From NCBI RefSeq assembly GCF_947499585.1, contig NZ_CANMOO010000001.1, positions 1,364,001 to 1,428,000 on the forward strand: a stretch of 64,000 bases of DNA, in the 5' to 3' direction. Below the pieces are notes generated by a model. It saw only the letters and a program-made list of their open reading frames with translations, had not been told where the DNA came from and searched no databases. Made by a program: the position numbers and the translations under genes. This document shows positions 8,234 through 17,003 of this stretch, one piece after another; the stretch's first letter is position 1; the number at the start of each line of letters is the position of its first letter. The stretch comes from an uncultured Allomuricauda sp. (GTDB lineage: Bacteria; Bacteroidota; Bacteroidia; Flavobacteriales; Flavobacteriaceae).

Positions 8234-9403
8234 TTATGCTGGCACAGCCATAGATTTCACTTTTGAAATGGCCTGTTCAATATCCCCTACTAAGTCTTCT
8301 ATTTCTTCTATACCTAACGAGAATCTTATCAACGAATCTTTAATCCCTTGTTTTTTGCGATCCTCAGGACTCATTAGAGCATGAGAAGTTTTTGTAGGTG
8401 AAAGAACGGTACTTTCAATCCCAGCCAAACTCATAGATGGTTTTATGAGTTTAAGGTGTTTAAAAAATAAGGAGGTATCAATTTCAGAATTCAATTCAAA
8501 AGAGAGCATTCCGCCAAATCCTTTCATCTGAGATTTTGCCAGTGCATGGCCTGGATGGGTTTCAAGCCCAGGGTAATATACATTTTCAACATCTTTGCTT
8601 GCGCTTAAATATGTTGCCATTTTCATGGCGTTGTCATTTTGTGCATTTACTCGAATACCCATTGTTTTAATACTACGCTCCAAAAGCCAAACAGTATAAT
8701 CACTTAAACTGCCTCCAAAACAAATGGCCGTCTGAAAAACCTTATCCATGTGCTCTTGCGAAGCCGCAATAACACCTGCACAGATATCTGAATGTCCACC
8801 CATATATTTTGTGGCGCTGTGTAAAATAACATCTATTCCAAAATCGATTGGATTCTGATTTATTGGGCTTGCGAAAGTATTGTCTATCATTGATACAATC
8901 CCATGTTTTTTGGCCAATTGTCCAATACCAGCTAAATCTGTAATCGTCAACAGTGGGTTAGATGGCGTTTCTATATAAATCACCTTGGTATTTGTCTTGA
9001 TTTCTTTTTCAAAATCATCAACATTCCACCCATCTGTAAACGAATAGCTGATTCCATATTTTTCAAATTGGGTAACCGCGAAATTATAAGTGCCACCATA
9101 CAATGTTTGCTGCAATACAATATGATCACCGGCCTGCAAAAAGGCCATTAACCCAGTACTGATGGCAGCCATACCGCTTCCAAAAATCAAAGCAGCTTCG
9201 GCATGTTCCAAAGCCGCTAATTTTTTGCACAATGCTTCTTGATTGGGCGTATTAAAGTATCTAGGATAACGCTTTATATCTACATCTTCAAATGCATATG
9301 AAGTACTCATATATAAAGGCGAAACAGCGCCTTTAAATTGAGTATCCTCTAATTCTCCTGTATGGGTGCAAGTGGTATTTATACCTTTTTGATTTATATT
9401 CAT
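8234..9403 (-). CDS. PLP-dependent trans-sulfuration enzyme (cystathionine gamma-synthase/lyase family)
   Basis: The 389-residue cytosolic enzyme belongs to the Cys/Met metabolism PLP family. The PLP lysine is Lys199 in SATKYMGGHSD, the cofactor-stacking Tyr is in the TLYGGTYN segment (about residues 100-107), and the ring-binding Asp is in MIDNTFASP (about 172-180). Sequence motifs alone do not separate cystathionine gamma-synthase, gamma-lyase, or methionine gamma-lyase. Position directly upstream of bshB1 in the same direction suggests a role in supplying cysteine or homocysteine. The MATE exporter gene ends 35 bp upstream, and a TATCTTTA near-match to the -7 box lies in that gap. Confidence 0.88.
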   Translation of the reverse strand: MNINQKGINTTCTHTGELEDTQFKGAVSPLYMSTSYAFEDVDIKRYPRYFNTPNQEALCKKLAALEHAEAALIFGSGMAAISTGLMAFLQAGDHIVLQQTLYGGTYNFAVTQFEKYGISYSFTDGWNVDDFEKEIKTNTKVIYIETPSNPLLTITDLAGIGQLAKKHGIVSMIDNTFASPINQNPIDFGIDVILHSATKYMGGHSDICAGVIAASQEHMDKVFQTAICFGGSLSDYTVWLLERSIKTMGIRVNAQNDNAMKMATYLSASKDVENVYYPGLETHPGHALAKSQMKGFGGMLSFELNSEIDTSLFFKHLKLIKPSMSLAGIESTVLSPTKTSHALMSPEDRKKQGIKDSLIRFSLGIEEIEDLVGDIEQAISKVKSMAVPA

Positions 9404-9438
9404 TGCTGTAAAACTTTAGGTTAAAGATACAAAACCAC

Positions 9439-10848
9439 TTATACTTGAACTTGCTTCCAATTTCCTTTTTTAAACCAGATTATTGACATTACAGCTAAAA
9501 GAATTTCAGCTGCAGTGATTGCAATAAATACGCCTATTGCTCCAAAATCCAATACTATGGCTGCTACATAAGCTATTGGCAATTGAAACATCCAAAAAGA
9601 GAAAAAATTAATCTTAGTTGGAGTTTTTGTATCGCCAGCACCGTTGAATGCTTGAGTAACAACCATACCGTAGGCGTAAAATACATACCCTATCGCAATA
9701 ATCTGAAGACAAAGCGCTCCGTTTTCAACCACAGTTGGTGTTGCATTGAACCATGAGATAATAGTCTTAGCAAAAATTAAATAAACAAGAGAAACCAAGC
9801 CCATAAAATATGCATTGTACTTTCCTGTTTTCCACACCGAGACCTCTGCCCTATCCGGTTTTTGAGCACCAAGGTTTTGACCAACCAATGTTGCCGCGGC
9901 ATTGCTCATTCCCCAAGAAGGCATTAAAGTAAACATGATGACCCTTATTGCTATGGTATAACCTGCCAATACTTCACTGCCAAATTCTGACATAATACGC
10001 ATTAGGAAAACCCAACTGGACGTCCCTATTAAAAACTGAGCTATGCCTCCCAAGGAGACTTTGACCAAATTGACCATCACCTTTAGGTTAAAAACCAAAT
10101 CTTTGAAGGCCAATTTAATTTTACCCCAACCAAAGAACAAAATACCCAATTGAAAGAGCACAGCGGTTCCGCGACCAATATTGGTGGCAATAGCGGCGCC
10201 CATTACACCATATTCAGGAACTGGTCCCCAACCAAAAATAAATATGGGGTCTAAAATAATATTCAAACCATTGGATAATACCAGAGTCCACATGGCAATA
10301 GAGGCATCACCAGCGCCCCTAAAAATTGCATTGATCAAAAACAACAGCATTATGGTTATGTTACCTCCAATTAATAACTTGGTGTAACCATATCCCTCCT
10401 CAATCAAGTCAGGTTCACCACCCATTAATGCTAATATTTCTTTAGCATAGAAGATTCCCAGGATTCCGAGTAAAATAGAAATGATTACACCCAGACCGAT
10501 AGCCTGTACGGCTGCCTCTCTAGCTCCTTTAACATCCTTTTCTCCTATTCTTCGCGCCACAACGGCCGTTGCCGCCATACTTAGACCAATTGCCAGTGCG
10601 TAGACCAGAGTGATTACAGATTCAGTTAGGCCAATGGTAGCTACAGCATTTACGCTTACTTGAGAAACGTAAGCAATGTCGACCAAGGCAAATATGGACT
10701 CCATGAGCATTTCTAAAATCATGGGAATGGAAAGCATGAAAATGGCCTTCCGGATGCTTCCTGAAGTAAATTCTGTCTCTTTGCCAGTTACGGCAATCCA
10801 GAAATAATTAAGTAATTGTTTTAAAGAAGGTGTCTTGAAATTTGTCAT
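9439..10848 (-). CDS. MATE-family multidrug/Na+ efflux transporter
   Basis: The 469-residue inner-membrane protein shows about 12 hydrophobic helices in two MatE halves. After an N-terminal cytosolic segment the first helix region reads AIFMLSIPMILEMLMESIF, with the internal MATE features ARRIGEKD (about residues 99-106) and, in the second half, LVGQNLGAQKP. MATE proteins export cationic drugs or metabolites by H+ or Na+ antiport; substrate cannot be told from sequence. It lies upstream of the trans-sulfuration enzyme with a 35-bp gap. Its roughly 120-nt leader contains a strongly base-paired three-way-junction RNA candidate, suggesting cis-regulation. Confidence 0.92.
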   Translation of the reverse strand: MTNFKTPSLKQLLNYFWIAVTGKETEFTSGSIRKAIFMLSIPMILEMLMESIFALVDIAYVSQVSVNAVATIGLTESVITLVYALAIGLSMAATAVVARRIGEKDVKGAREAAVQAIGLGVIISILLGILGIFYAKEILALMGGEPDLIEEGYGYTKLLIGGNITIMLLFLINAIFRGAGDASIAMWTLVLSNGLNIILDPIFIFGWGPVPEYGVMGAAIATNIGRGTAVLFQLGILFFGWGKIKLAFKDLVFNLKVMVNLVKVSLGGIAQFLIGTSSWVFLMRIMSEFGSEVLAGYTIAIRVIMFTLMPSWGMSNAAATLVGQNLGAQKPDRAEVSVWKTGKYNAYFMGLVSLVYLIFAKTIISWFNATPTVVENGALCLQIIAIGYVFYAYGMVVTQAFNGAGDTKTPTKINFFSFWMFQLPIAYVAAIVLDFGAIGVFIAITAAEILLAVMSIIWFKKGNWKQVQV

Positions 10849-10880
10849 TATAAAAAATTATGTGTGAAAAAAAAATGAAT

Positions 10881-10941
10881 ATGTCAACCTGGCCGAATAA
10901 GTTTTTCGGCTACTTTTTTGGCTCAAAGCCAAAGGTGACAT
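10881..10941 (-). ncRNA. Candidate structured leader RNA (three-way junction) upstream of the MATE gene
   Basis: In 61 nt, 42 bases can pair. An outer stem pairs 10881-10889 (ATGTCAACC, one bulged A) with 10934-10941 (GGTGACAT). One inner hairpin is GCCGAA/TTCGGC (10892-10897 with 10905-10910, 7-nt loop). A second is TTTGGCT/AGCCAAA (10917-10923 with 10927-10933). Read on the reverse strand it lies 32 nt before the MATE start and is followed 5 nt later by a U9 run (10867-10875), so it could act as a conditional terminator. A CATCTTTG box at 10979-10986 could be its promoter. I do not recognise a known riboswitch core. It could instead be read on the plus strand as leader of the M14 gene. Confidence 0.45.
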
Positions 10942-11102
10942 CTATCGTATACATAATTCTTATAACTTCATGATAAAGCAAAGATGCTAAAAAAAATGAT
11001 ATGCTACATCCGAATGCACATTATAAATTCAAAAAAAATTATAAAGTCATACTTTTATACTTAACTAGAAATCATCAAAACCAAACCACTAAAACCTTCT
11101 CT

Positions 11103-12407
11103 ATGAGATTTATTTTAGCAACCCTGTTCATTGCGATATTAGTCTTTACTTCTTGTAAAAACACAGCCAGTCCCATTGCTGCAGATACAGCCGTAAAACA
11201 AAAACCATCCGGTTATCAAGGTCAACAGCCGAGTCCTATTGTGCCCACCGTAAATAGACCTGTGCAAAAACAGTGGAAAGGAATATGGTCTTTTGATGAT
11301 AATACCACCTTTTTCACCAATGATTTTGATGGTGCTCGTCTAAACGGAGTTGCAGTCGATGGAAATGATCATTACACCATATGGATAACCGCAGAAAATA
11401 CACCTATTAATGTAAGTCCATGGTACGCATTTAAGGTGTGGACAGAAAATCCACGAGAGATTACCATTAAACTATCTTATCAAGATTCTAGAAGCCGTTA
11501 TTATCCAAAAATCAGTACAGACGGCATTCACTTTAAACCCATTGACAGCACTGCTTATAAACCTATTAACTTAGGAGAAGGGGATTTTGGCATTAAAGCG
11601 GCACCAGAATTTGTTGAGTTGACCTTAGCAATTAAAAAAGAACCTATTTGGGTAACAGCGCAAGAATTATATACTTCCAAACGAGTAAAAAGTTGGGTGG
11701 ATTCTCTTTCTGTAAAGCCATTTATCTCTAACTACGAAATAGGGAAAACTACAGAAGAACGGTCAATGCAGCTTATGGAAATAAAGGGGGATAGTACAGC
11801 AAAAAAGGCATTGATGATTATCTCTAGACAGCATCCGCCAGAGGTTACCGGTTTTATTGCAATGAAATCTTTTATTGAAACAATTTCTGGAGAAAGTGCA
11901 CAGGCTGAAAAGTTTAGAAAGAACCATACAGTTTTTGTGGTTCCTCTGATGAATCCAGATGGGGCAGATAATGGACATTGGAGGCATAATATGGGTGGCA
12001 TTGATTTAAATAGGGATTGGCAAAATTTCAATCAACCCGAAACCAAAAGTGTACGAGACTTTTTAAATAAAAAAAGTAGTGAGGAGTATGAGTTTGTTTT
12101 TGGTGCTGATTTTCATTCTACCTGGGATGATATCTATTATCCTTTGGATACAACAGTTACCGGCCAAAAGGGTAAGATTGTATTTGATTGGATAGAAAGT
12201 ATAAGCGATAGGTTACCTCAGAAAAAATCTAACGTAAAAGCTTCAGATAAGTTAGACCCTACCATGGTTTCGCGAACTTACTTTTACGTAAAACATAAAA
12301 TGCCAGCTATTGTTTTTGAACTTGGCGATGACACGCCAAGACCATTTTTAAAAGAAAAAGGAAAGGTTGCTGCTGAAGAATTAATGCGTCTTTTAGACGG
12401 TAATTAA
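11103..12407 (+). CDS. Secreted M14-family zinc carboxypeptidase-like lipoprotein
   Basis: The ATG at 11103 is chosen over 11001 because it yields a lipoprotein signal (MRFILATLFIAILVFTSC, Cys18). Of 434 residues, the N-terminal half (about 60-205) looks like a beta-sandwich domain. The C-terminal half is an M14 peptidase: HPPE gives His244 and Glu247, FHSTWD gives His338, and IVFELGDD supplies the catalytic Glu406. The substrate-contact motif GGIDLNRDWQNF is intact. Together this indicates an active peptidoglycan- or peptide-trimming carboxypeptidase outside the inner membrane. It converges with the cytochrome c gene, with only a 4-bp gap. Confidence 0.85.
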   Translation: MRFILATLFIAILVFTSCKNTASPIAADTAVKQKPSGYQGQQPSPIVPTVNRPVQKQWKGIWSFDDNTTFFTNDFDGARLNGVAVDGNDHYTIWITAENTPINVSPWYAFKVWTENPREITIKLSYQDSRSRYYPKISTDGIHFKPIDSTAYKPINLGEGDFGIKAAPEFVELTLAIKKEPIWVTAQELYTSKRVKSWVDSLSVKPFISNYEIGKTTEERSMQLMEIKGDSTAKKALMIISRQHPPEVTGFIAMKSFIETISGESAQAEKFRKNHTVFVVPLMNPDGADNGHWRHNMGGIDLNRDWQNFNQPETKSVRDFLNKKSSEEYEFVFGADFHSTWDDIYYPLDTTVTGQKGKIVFDWIESISDRLPQKKSNVKASDKLDPTMVSRTYFYVKHKMPAIVFELGDDTPRPFLKEKGKVAAEELMRLLDGN

Positions 12408-12411
12408 AAAG

Positions 12412-15400
12412 TTATTTTGCGTAATTGACTCGATACCTCCAAAAACTTATGCCGCCTAAAATAAACACCCCAAGTACGGTAAACCATATGAAGTTGGGAG
12501 TTATTACTTGGTCACCGCTTGCATAACTATGCAAACCAACCAAATAAAAGTTGACTCCAAAATAGGTCATCATAATACTGGCAAAGGCTATAATACTAGC
12601 AAAGCTAAAAGACCATTTTCCTCTGAGTCCGGGTACCAAACGCATGTGTATTACAAACGCATAGATCATAATGGAAATTAAAGCCCATGTTTCCTTGGGG
12701 TCCCATCCCCAATAACGCCCCCAGCTTTCATTGGCCCATTGACCTCCTAAAAAGTTACCAATTGTAAGCATTACAAGGCCGGTGGTCAAAGCCAATTCGT
12801 TAATAACTATGAGCTCTTTTAAATTAAGTTCCATACGCTCTTTATTCTTCTTGGTGGTAAGAATAATCAGTAGCAAAGAAACAACACCTAAAATCATACC
12901 AACGGTCAGCGGTCCATAGCTGCCAACAATTACCGCTACATGAATCATTAGCCAATAGCTGTCCAGAACAGGCTGCAAATTGGCTATGGCGGGGTCTATC
13001 CAACTTTGATGGGCCACTGCGAGAAGCAAGGACGTTACAAAGGCACTTGCTGCCAGCGTCAACTCACTTTTCCTTCCCAAAGCCAAGCCTATTGCCATGG
13101 TCGCCCAAGAAACGTACAAAATACTTTCATAGGCATCACTCCACGGAGCATGGCCAGAGATATACCAGCGTAAAATAAGACCTGCAGTATGCCAAACAAA
13201 TAAGATAATCACCAATCCTTTAAGTGCGTATGCAGCTGCCTTCCAAATTTCTCTGTCTTTAAAAATTCGGAATATCAGGATAAAGAACAGCAATAAGCCA
13301 ACCATACCGTAATACTTGTACAATCGGTTGAAAATATCCAACTTGTTGTACATGATTTCAATCTCTACCTTTTTCTCATCAGGAAGCACCTCAGCACCAT
13401 GGTTTCTATGATTCTGTTTAAAAGCTTCTAGCAACATATCTGGCTGGGTATAATCTCCAGAAGCAATTGAAGTTTTAAGGGAACCCAAATAATAGGGCAT
13501 TGAATTTCTTATGAAATTGGAATACAAAGAATCTGACACTTGATATTGTCCGGAACGATATTCAATGGCCGATATCCATTTATTATTTTCATCATTCAAC
13601 AAGGGAAATATTTTAACGATCTGTCCGCTAAGGGCTATGTTTAACAAACTTAACCGTTCACCAACCTTTTTAAAATCCTTTTCAAAATTGGAAGGATTAG
13701 TGGTTGAAGTTGCCTTCTCCAAATAAGGTTGCAGCTTATAAGTCCCTTTCTCGTCAAAAAAATCTGTAGCTTTTACATACTTTGTTCCCTTTGGCACATC
13801 AATAATACTCCGAAGACTATCATTTTCTTTTTTTCCTAGTGCTATAAATTCGGTGTTGTACCAAATCCCTGGATTCATCATCATGGAAAGGAAGACTTGA
13901 TTTGCCGTAAAGCCGTCATAGGTATTCTTCCCGCTTAGTCTACGCAACAACTCTGAAGCAAATGTATGAATGGGTTTCATTCTACCTCCTTCATCTTGAA
14001 TAACAAGTGCTCCAAAACTTTCAGCATGTTGCTCGTCCACAATGGTGGTTTGAATAATGGAATCTACCAGTTCCTGTGGTGGAAGATTGGAATGTTCGTG
14101 GTTTTCAGGATCCTCATGTTGGGCCGTAGCCAAAGAAGTAAACAAGAAAAAAGCAGCTGCGGCCAAAGTTGCTTTTTTGGCTTTGATTTTTTCCAAAGAT
14201 TTTTGAAGATCACGAAAACGGGTTTTCCCAAAGAACATGATTCCCATTAGCCCCAGATAGAGTAAAAAGTAACCAATATAGGTAATCCATGTACCCCAAA
14301 AGTCATGATTAACGGATAAAACAGTTCCTTTTTCATCTGGGTGAAAGCTGGACTGAAAGAATCGATATCCTTTATGGTCCAAAACATGGTTCATAAAAAT
14401 ATCATAGTCAAATGGACGTTCATCTTCAACAGTAATCTTACTCATAAAAGAAGCATAACCCGCTTCTGTACCTGGGTATTTTTCAGCAATAAAGTCATTC
14501 AATTGAATTGAAAATGGAAGCTCATATACTTTAGACCCGTAACTGAGCGAAAAATCCATCCCGCCTACTTTTACTTTATCTGAAAAATTGGAACTTCCCT
14601 TTCCTCCCAATAATTTCTGTTCTACAGTTTCCCCATTTACAGTTATGGATACCACCAAAGCATCTTGTGTTGCCTCTGTAACTTCATTATCTGGAACTTT
14701 GACCACTCCATAACTCCCTTTAACCAAAGGTTCAGGAATTACAAACTGCATTCCGGCCATATTGTACAGGGAACGTAACTGTAATGTCTGAAGACTGTCA
14801 TTCACGACTTCTCCTCGCAATTGATCGGCCATTCGCATAAAATCTCCAGAAAAAGGGGATTTAATTTGATAACCCTCGCTGTTCGAGTAAATATTTATCG
14901 CCCCATTCGTTTCATTATTTAAAGAAAATAACACGTTATGAATACTGGCAACCTTTCCGTTTTCCAAATAGTGCTCATGGCGTTCACCATCACCTGCTTC
15001 AACAATTTTAAGGTATTCATTGCCATTTTCATCTGCAATCAATCCTTCTTCTGCCCCAGCTATAAAATCAACATAAGAAATAGTAAAGGGTTGGCCATTA
15101 AAATCTGATTTCCATGGTAAACTGGAACGCATACCTTCTGGAGTAATAATCAAATCATCTTCTAACACCCTGCGTTTTGTCTCTCCTCCAATATCACCAT
15201 CCACAAAAGCTGTTAAATAGGTTTTATCCGAATAAAATCTATTTTCGGTATTTCCCTCCCTAATGGGCATCACACCTTCATAGCTTATATATCTTGTTAC
15301 AAAAGCTCCAATTATGATCAAAACCCATGAAAGGTGCAGGGTGAGCACTGGCCATTTTTTCCAGCTGAAAAGTTTATAGCGGAACATATTCCCTACAAAA

Positions 15401-15582
15401 TTGATGACAAAAAATACCATAATGGCCTCAAACCAGGTGGCATTGTAAATGTAAATTCGAGCTGTTTCAGTACTGTACCAACTTTCAACAAAAGTTCCAA
15501 TGGCCATCGCAGTAGCGAAAACCAAAAAAAGAACAGCCATAAGTTTTGTAGAAAAAAGGGTCTTTTTAAGAATGTCTATCAT
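12412..15582 (-). CDS. Fused cytochrome c biogenesis protein ResB-CcsA (System II)
   Basis: This 1056-residue inner-membrane protein combines a ResB/CcsB-like N-terminal half (four membrane helices and a large periplasmic domain, to about residue 480) with a CcsA half. The CcsA half has the WWD haem-handling motif near residue 950-965 (NESWGRYWGWDPKETWAL). Histidines flanking the haem site appear in VWHTAGLILRW and GLHSYASGD. System II moves haem across the membrane and ligates it to apocytochrome c CxxCH motifs. Fusion of both subunits is the usual Bacteroidota arrangement. A TATTTTTG -7 box (reverse complement of 15609-15616) lies upstream of the ATG, so it is probably transcribed alone. 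Confidence 0.93.
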   Translation of the reverse strand: MIDILKKTLFSTKLMAVLFLVFATAMAIGTFVESWYSTETARIYIYNATWFEAIMVFFVINFVGNMFRYKLFSWKKWPVLTLHLSWVLIIIGAFVTRYISYEGVMPIREGNTENRFYSDKTYLTAFVDGDIGGETKRRVLEDDLIITPEGMRSSLPWKSDFNGQPFTISYVDFIAGAEEGLIADENGNEYLKIVEAGDGERHEHYLENGKVASIHNVLFSLNNETNGAINIYSNSEGYQIKSPFSGDFMRMADQLRGEVVNDSLQTLQLRSLYNMAGMQFVIPEPLVKGSYGVVKVPDNEVTEATQDALVVSITVNGETVEQKLLGGKGSSNFSDKVKVGGMDFSLSYGSKVYELPFSIQLNDFIAEKYPGTEAGYASFMSKITVEDERPFDYDIFMNHVLDHKGYRFFQSSFHPDEKGTVLSVNHDFWGTWITYIGYFLLYLGLMGIMFFGKTRFRDLQKSLEKIKAKKATLAAAAFFLFTSLATAQHEDPENHEHSNLPPQELVDSIIQTTIVDEQHAESFGALVIQDEGGRMKPIHTFASELLRRLSGKNTYDGFTANQVFLSMMMNPGIWYNTEFIALGKKENDSLRSIIDVPKGTKYVKATDFFDEKGTYKLQPYLEKATSTTNPSNFEKDFKKVGERLSLLNIALSGQIVKIFPLLNDENNKWISAIEYRSGQYQVSDSLYSNFIRNSMPYYLGSLKTSIASGDYTQPDMLLEAFKQNHRNHGAEVLPDEKKVEIEIMYNKLDIFNRLYKYYGMVGLLLFFILIFRIFKDREIWKAAAYALKGLVIILFVWHTAGLILRWYISGHAPWSDAYESILYVSWATMAIGLALGRKSELTLAASAFVTSLLLAVAHQSWIDPAIANLQPVLDSYWLMIHVAVIVGSYGPLTVGMILGVVSLLLIILTTKKNKERMELNLKELIVINELALTTGLVMLTIGNFLGGQWANESWGRYWGWDPKETWALISIMIYAFVIHMRLVPGLRGKWSFSFASIIAFASIMMTYFGVNFYLVGLHSYASGDQVITPNFIWFTVLGVFILGGISFWRYRVNYAK

Positions 15583-15756
15583 CTAATTGCAGATGTGTTT
15601 TCAGCATGCAAAAATACCATCTTTTTACCATTTATCTTGGTGTTGATGCCCAGAAAAGGTTAAACAAATTTGTTAATTCTTCAAATTCCCAAAAGCTATG
15701 TCATGATGTTATTCAAATTGTAGAAATATACTTAGCAACGTCTATTACCAAATGCC

Positions 15757-16437
15757 TTAAAGTATCTTACACATAACGGTATCTGTGATTCTATCACATT
15801 TGCTAAAGCCAAAGCCAAATACGTCCTCTTTGTTAGCCGTGAGTTCATAAAGTTTTTCTTTTAGCATGCTTTTAGCTCGATGCAGGCGTACCTTAACATT
15901 TGAAATCGAAACATCCAAACATTCAGAGATTTCCTTAATTTTCATTCCCTCAATCTCCCTTAGCATGTATACCGTACGATACTTGATATCTAAAGAGTCA
16001 ATGGCGTTTTCTAAAAATTGTTTTGCCTCGTTTCTAATAATTCTTTTTTCGGGATTCAATTGATTGCTATCAGGTATTTCCAAAATAGTATTTTGTTTTA
16101 TTTCTGATGGTCGACGGTTGAGATCAATAACTTTCTCCTTTTCTTTTAATCGGGCCAAAACTTCATTGATTCCTATTCTAATTAGCCAGGTGGTATAAGA
16201 TGAAGCATGTTTAAATTGATATAGTTTTTCGAATGCTTTTAAATATGTGTTTTGCATGATATCTTCAATTTCCGCGACATCATTTATATAACTTCTAATC
16301 ACACGAAAAAGCTTTTGGTTATTTCGTCTCAAAAGAATTTCATACAGCTCTTTTTCACCTGAGAGAATGCGCTTAATTATTTCAGATTCAGATATTTTAT
16401 GGCTGTTAAAATCGCTTATTTTAATCGGTTCCATCAT
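15757..16437 (-). CDS. ECF-family RNA polymerase sigma factor
   Basis: The 226-residue protein has sigma region 2 (about residues 40-105, with DIMQNTYLKAFEKLYQF and TTWLIRIGINEV) and region 4 (about 150-200, with YRTVYMLREIEGMKIKEI and the recognition helix SISNVKVRLHRAKSML). A C-terminal extension of about 25 residues contains two cysteines (FSKCDRITDTVMCKI), resembling tails of some redox- or metal-linked ECF groups. No anti-sigma gene is adjacent. It is divergent from a DoxX-like gene, with a nearly symmetric shared control region between them, which suggests it transcribes both itself and that operon. Its ATG lies only 10 bp after the predicted -10 element, so the mRNA would be almost leaderless. 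Confidence 0.92.
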   Translation of the reverse strand: MMEPIKISDFNSHKISESEIIKRILSGEKELYEILLRRNNQKLFRVIRSYINDVAEIEDIMQNTYLKAFEKLYQFKHASSYTTWLIRIGINEVLARLKEKEKVIDLNRRPSEIKQNTILEIPDSNQLNPEKRIIRNEAKQFLENAIDSLDIKYRTVYMLREIEGMKIKEISECLDVSISNVKVRLHRAKSMLKEKLYELTANKEDVFGFGFSKCDRITDTVMCKIL

Positions 16438-16447
16438 TTTGCTTTGT

Positions 16448-16515
16448 CTTTAGATGGTGTTTCATATAAATAGTTACAAAATTTTGTAACCTTTTTGAGC
16501 TTCTCTTATCTAAAG
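16448..16515. promoter_or_regulatory. Symmetric divergent ECF-type promoter pair
   Basis: A perfect 18-bp palindrome GTTACAAAATTTTGTAAC (16473-16490) lies midway between the sigma gene and the doxX-like gene. Each outward TGTAAC is followed by exactly 17 bp and then ATCTAAAG: 16508-16515 on the plus strand, and the complement of 16448-16455 on the minus strand. TGTAAC is a standard ECF -35 type; ATCTAAAG would be the -10. The start codons lie 14 bp and 10 bp beyond. An alternative reading is a palindromic repressor site, or degenerate sigma-A promoters (TTTTG, 20 bp, [TC]ATCTAAA). Confidence 0.7.
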
Positions 16516-16529
16516 TTAAAAATTAATAA

Positions 16530-16904
16530 ATGATGGATTCAAATGTTCAACAAGTAAGATTAATATTAAAATACACCTATGGTTTAGTTCCTATTATCGC
16601 TGGACTGGATAAGTTTACCAATCTATTGACTGACTGGAGTCATTATGTTTCCCCAGGGCTTTCTGATATAGTTCCATTAGAAGCTGGTGCATTTATGATG
16701 GTTGTTGGGGTAATAGAGATTATAGCTGGCGTTCTTGTGCTAGTAAGGCCAAAAATTGGCGCTTTAGTGGTTATGGCATGGTTAATAGCCATTGCACTTG
16801 TTTTGGTTCTTAGTGGCACTTTTATAGATGTCGCAGTCAGAGACCTTGTAATGGCTGTAGGCGCATTCTCACTAGCTAAGTTGTTAGAATCTAAACCGTT
16901 ATAA
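16530..16904 (+). CDS. DoxX-like small membrane protein
   Basis: The 124-residue protein has four hydrophobic helices (about residues 10-28, 52-72, 76-98 and 105-120) and the DoxX-type ending RDLVMAVGAFSLAKLLESK. DoxX-family proteins are small inner-membrane subunits associated with quinone-linked oxidoreduction or envelope redox stress, but for this branch the function is unknown. It starts with ATGATG, 14 bp after a predicted ECF -10 element and divergent from the sigma gene. The H-x-H lipoprotein gene follows 99 bp downstream without an intervening terminator, so the two are probably one operon. Family assignment is by topology and C-terminal motif. Confidence 0.7.
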   Translation: MMDSNVQQVRLILKYTYGLVPIIAGLDKFTNLLTDWSHYVSPGLSDIVPLEAGAFMMVVGVIEIIAGVLVLVRPKIGALVVMAWLIAIALVLVLSGTFIDVAVRDLVMAVGAFSLAKLLESKPL

Positions 16905-16906
16905 CA

Positions 16907-16946
16907 CCTTGTTAGTCTAATTACTTCCGTAGATTTCACTACAAGG
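16907..16946 (+). other. Hairpin between the DoxX-like and HxH lipoprotein genes
   Basis: CCTTGT-AGT (16907-16916, one bulged T) pairs with ACTACAAGG (16938-16946) around a 21-nt loop. There is no U-run after it, so it is not an intrinsic terminator. It may be an mRNA processing or stability element that changes the ratio of the two products. Confidence 0.35.
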
Positions 16947-17003
16947 CTTGCCTATTATTCTTGATTAAGAACCTGAAACTAAGTAACTTTAAGAAAAAAC
17001 ACT

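Noticed and set aside
10881-10941. Match of the MATE leader to a known riboswitch (TPP, SAM, fluoride, guanidine, preQ1)
   Set aside because: None of the conserved core sequences of these classes that I know are present, so I left it unnamed.
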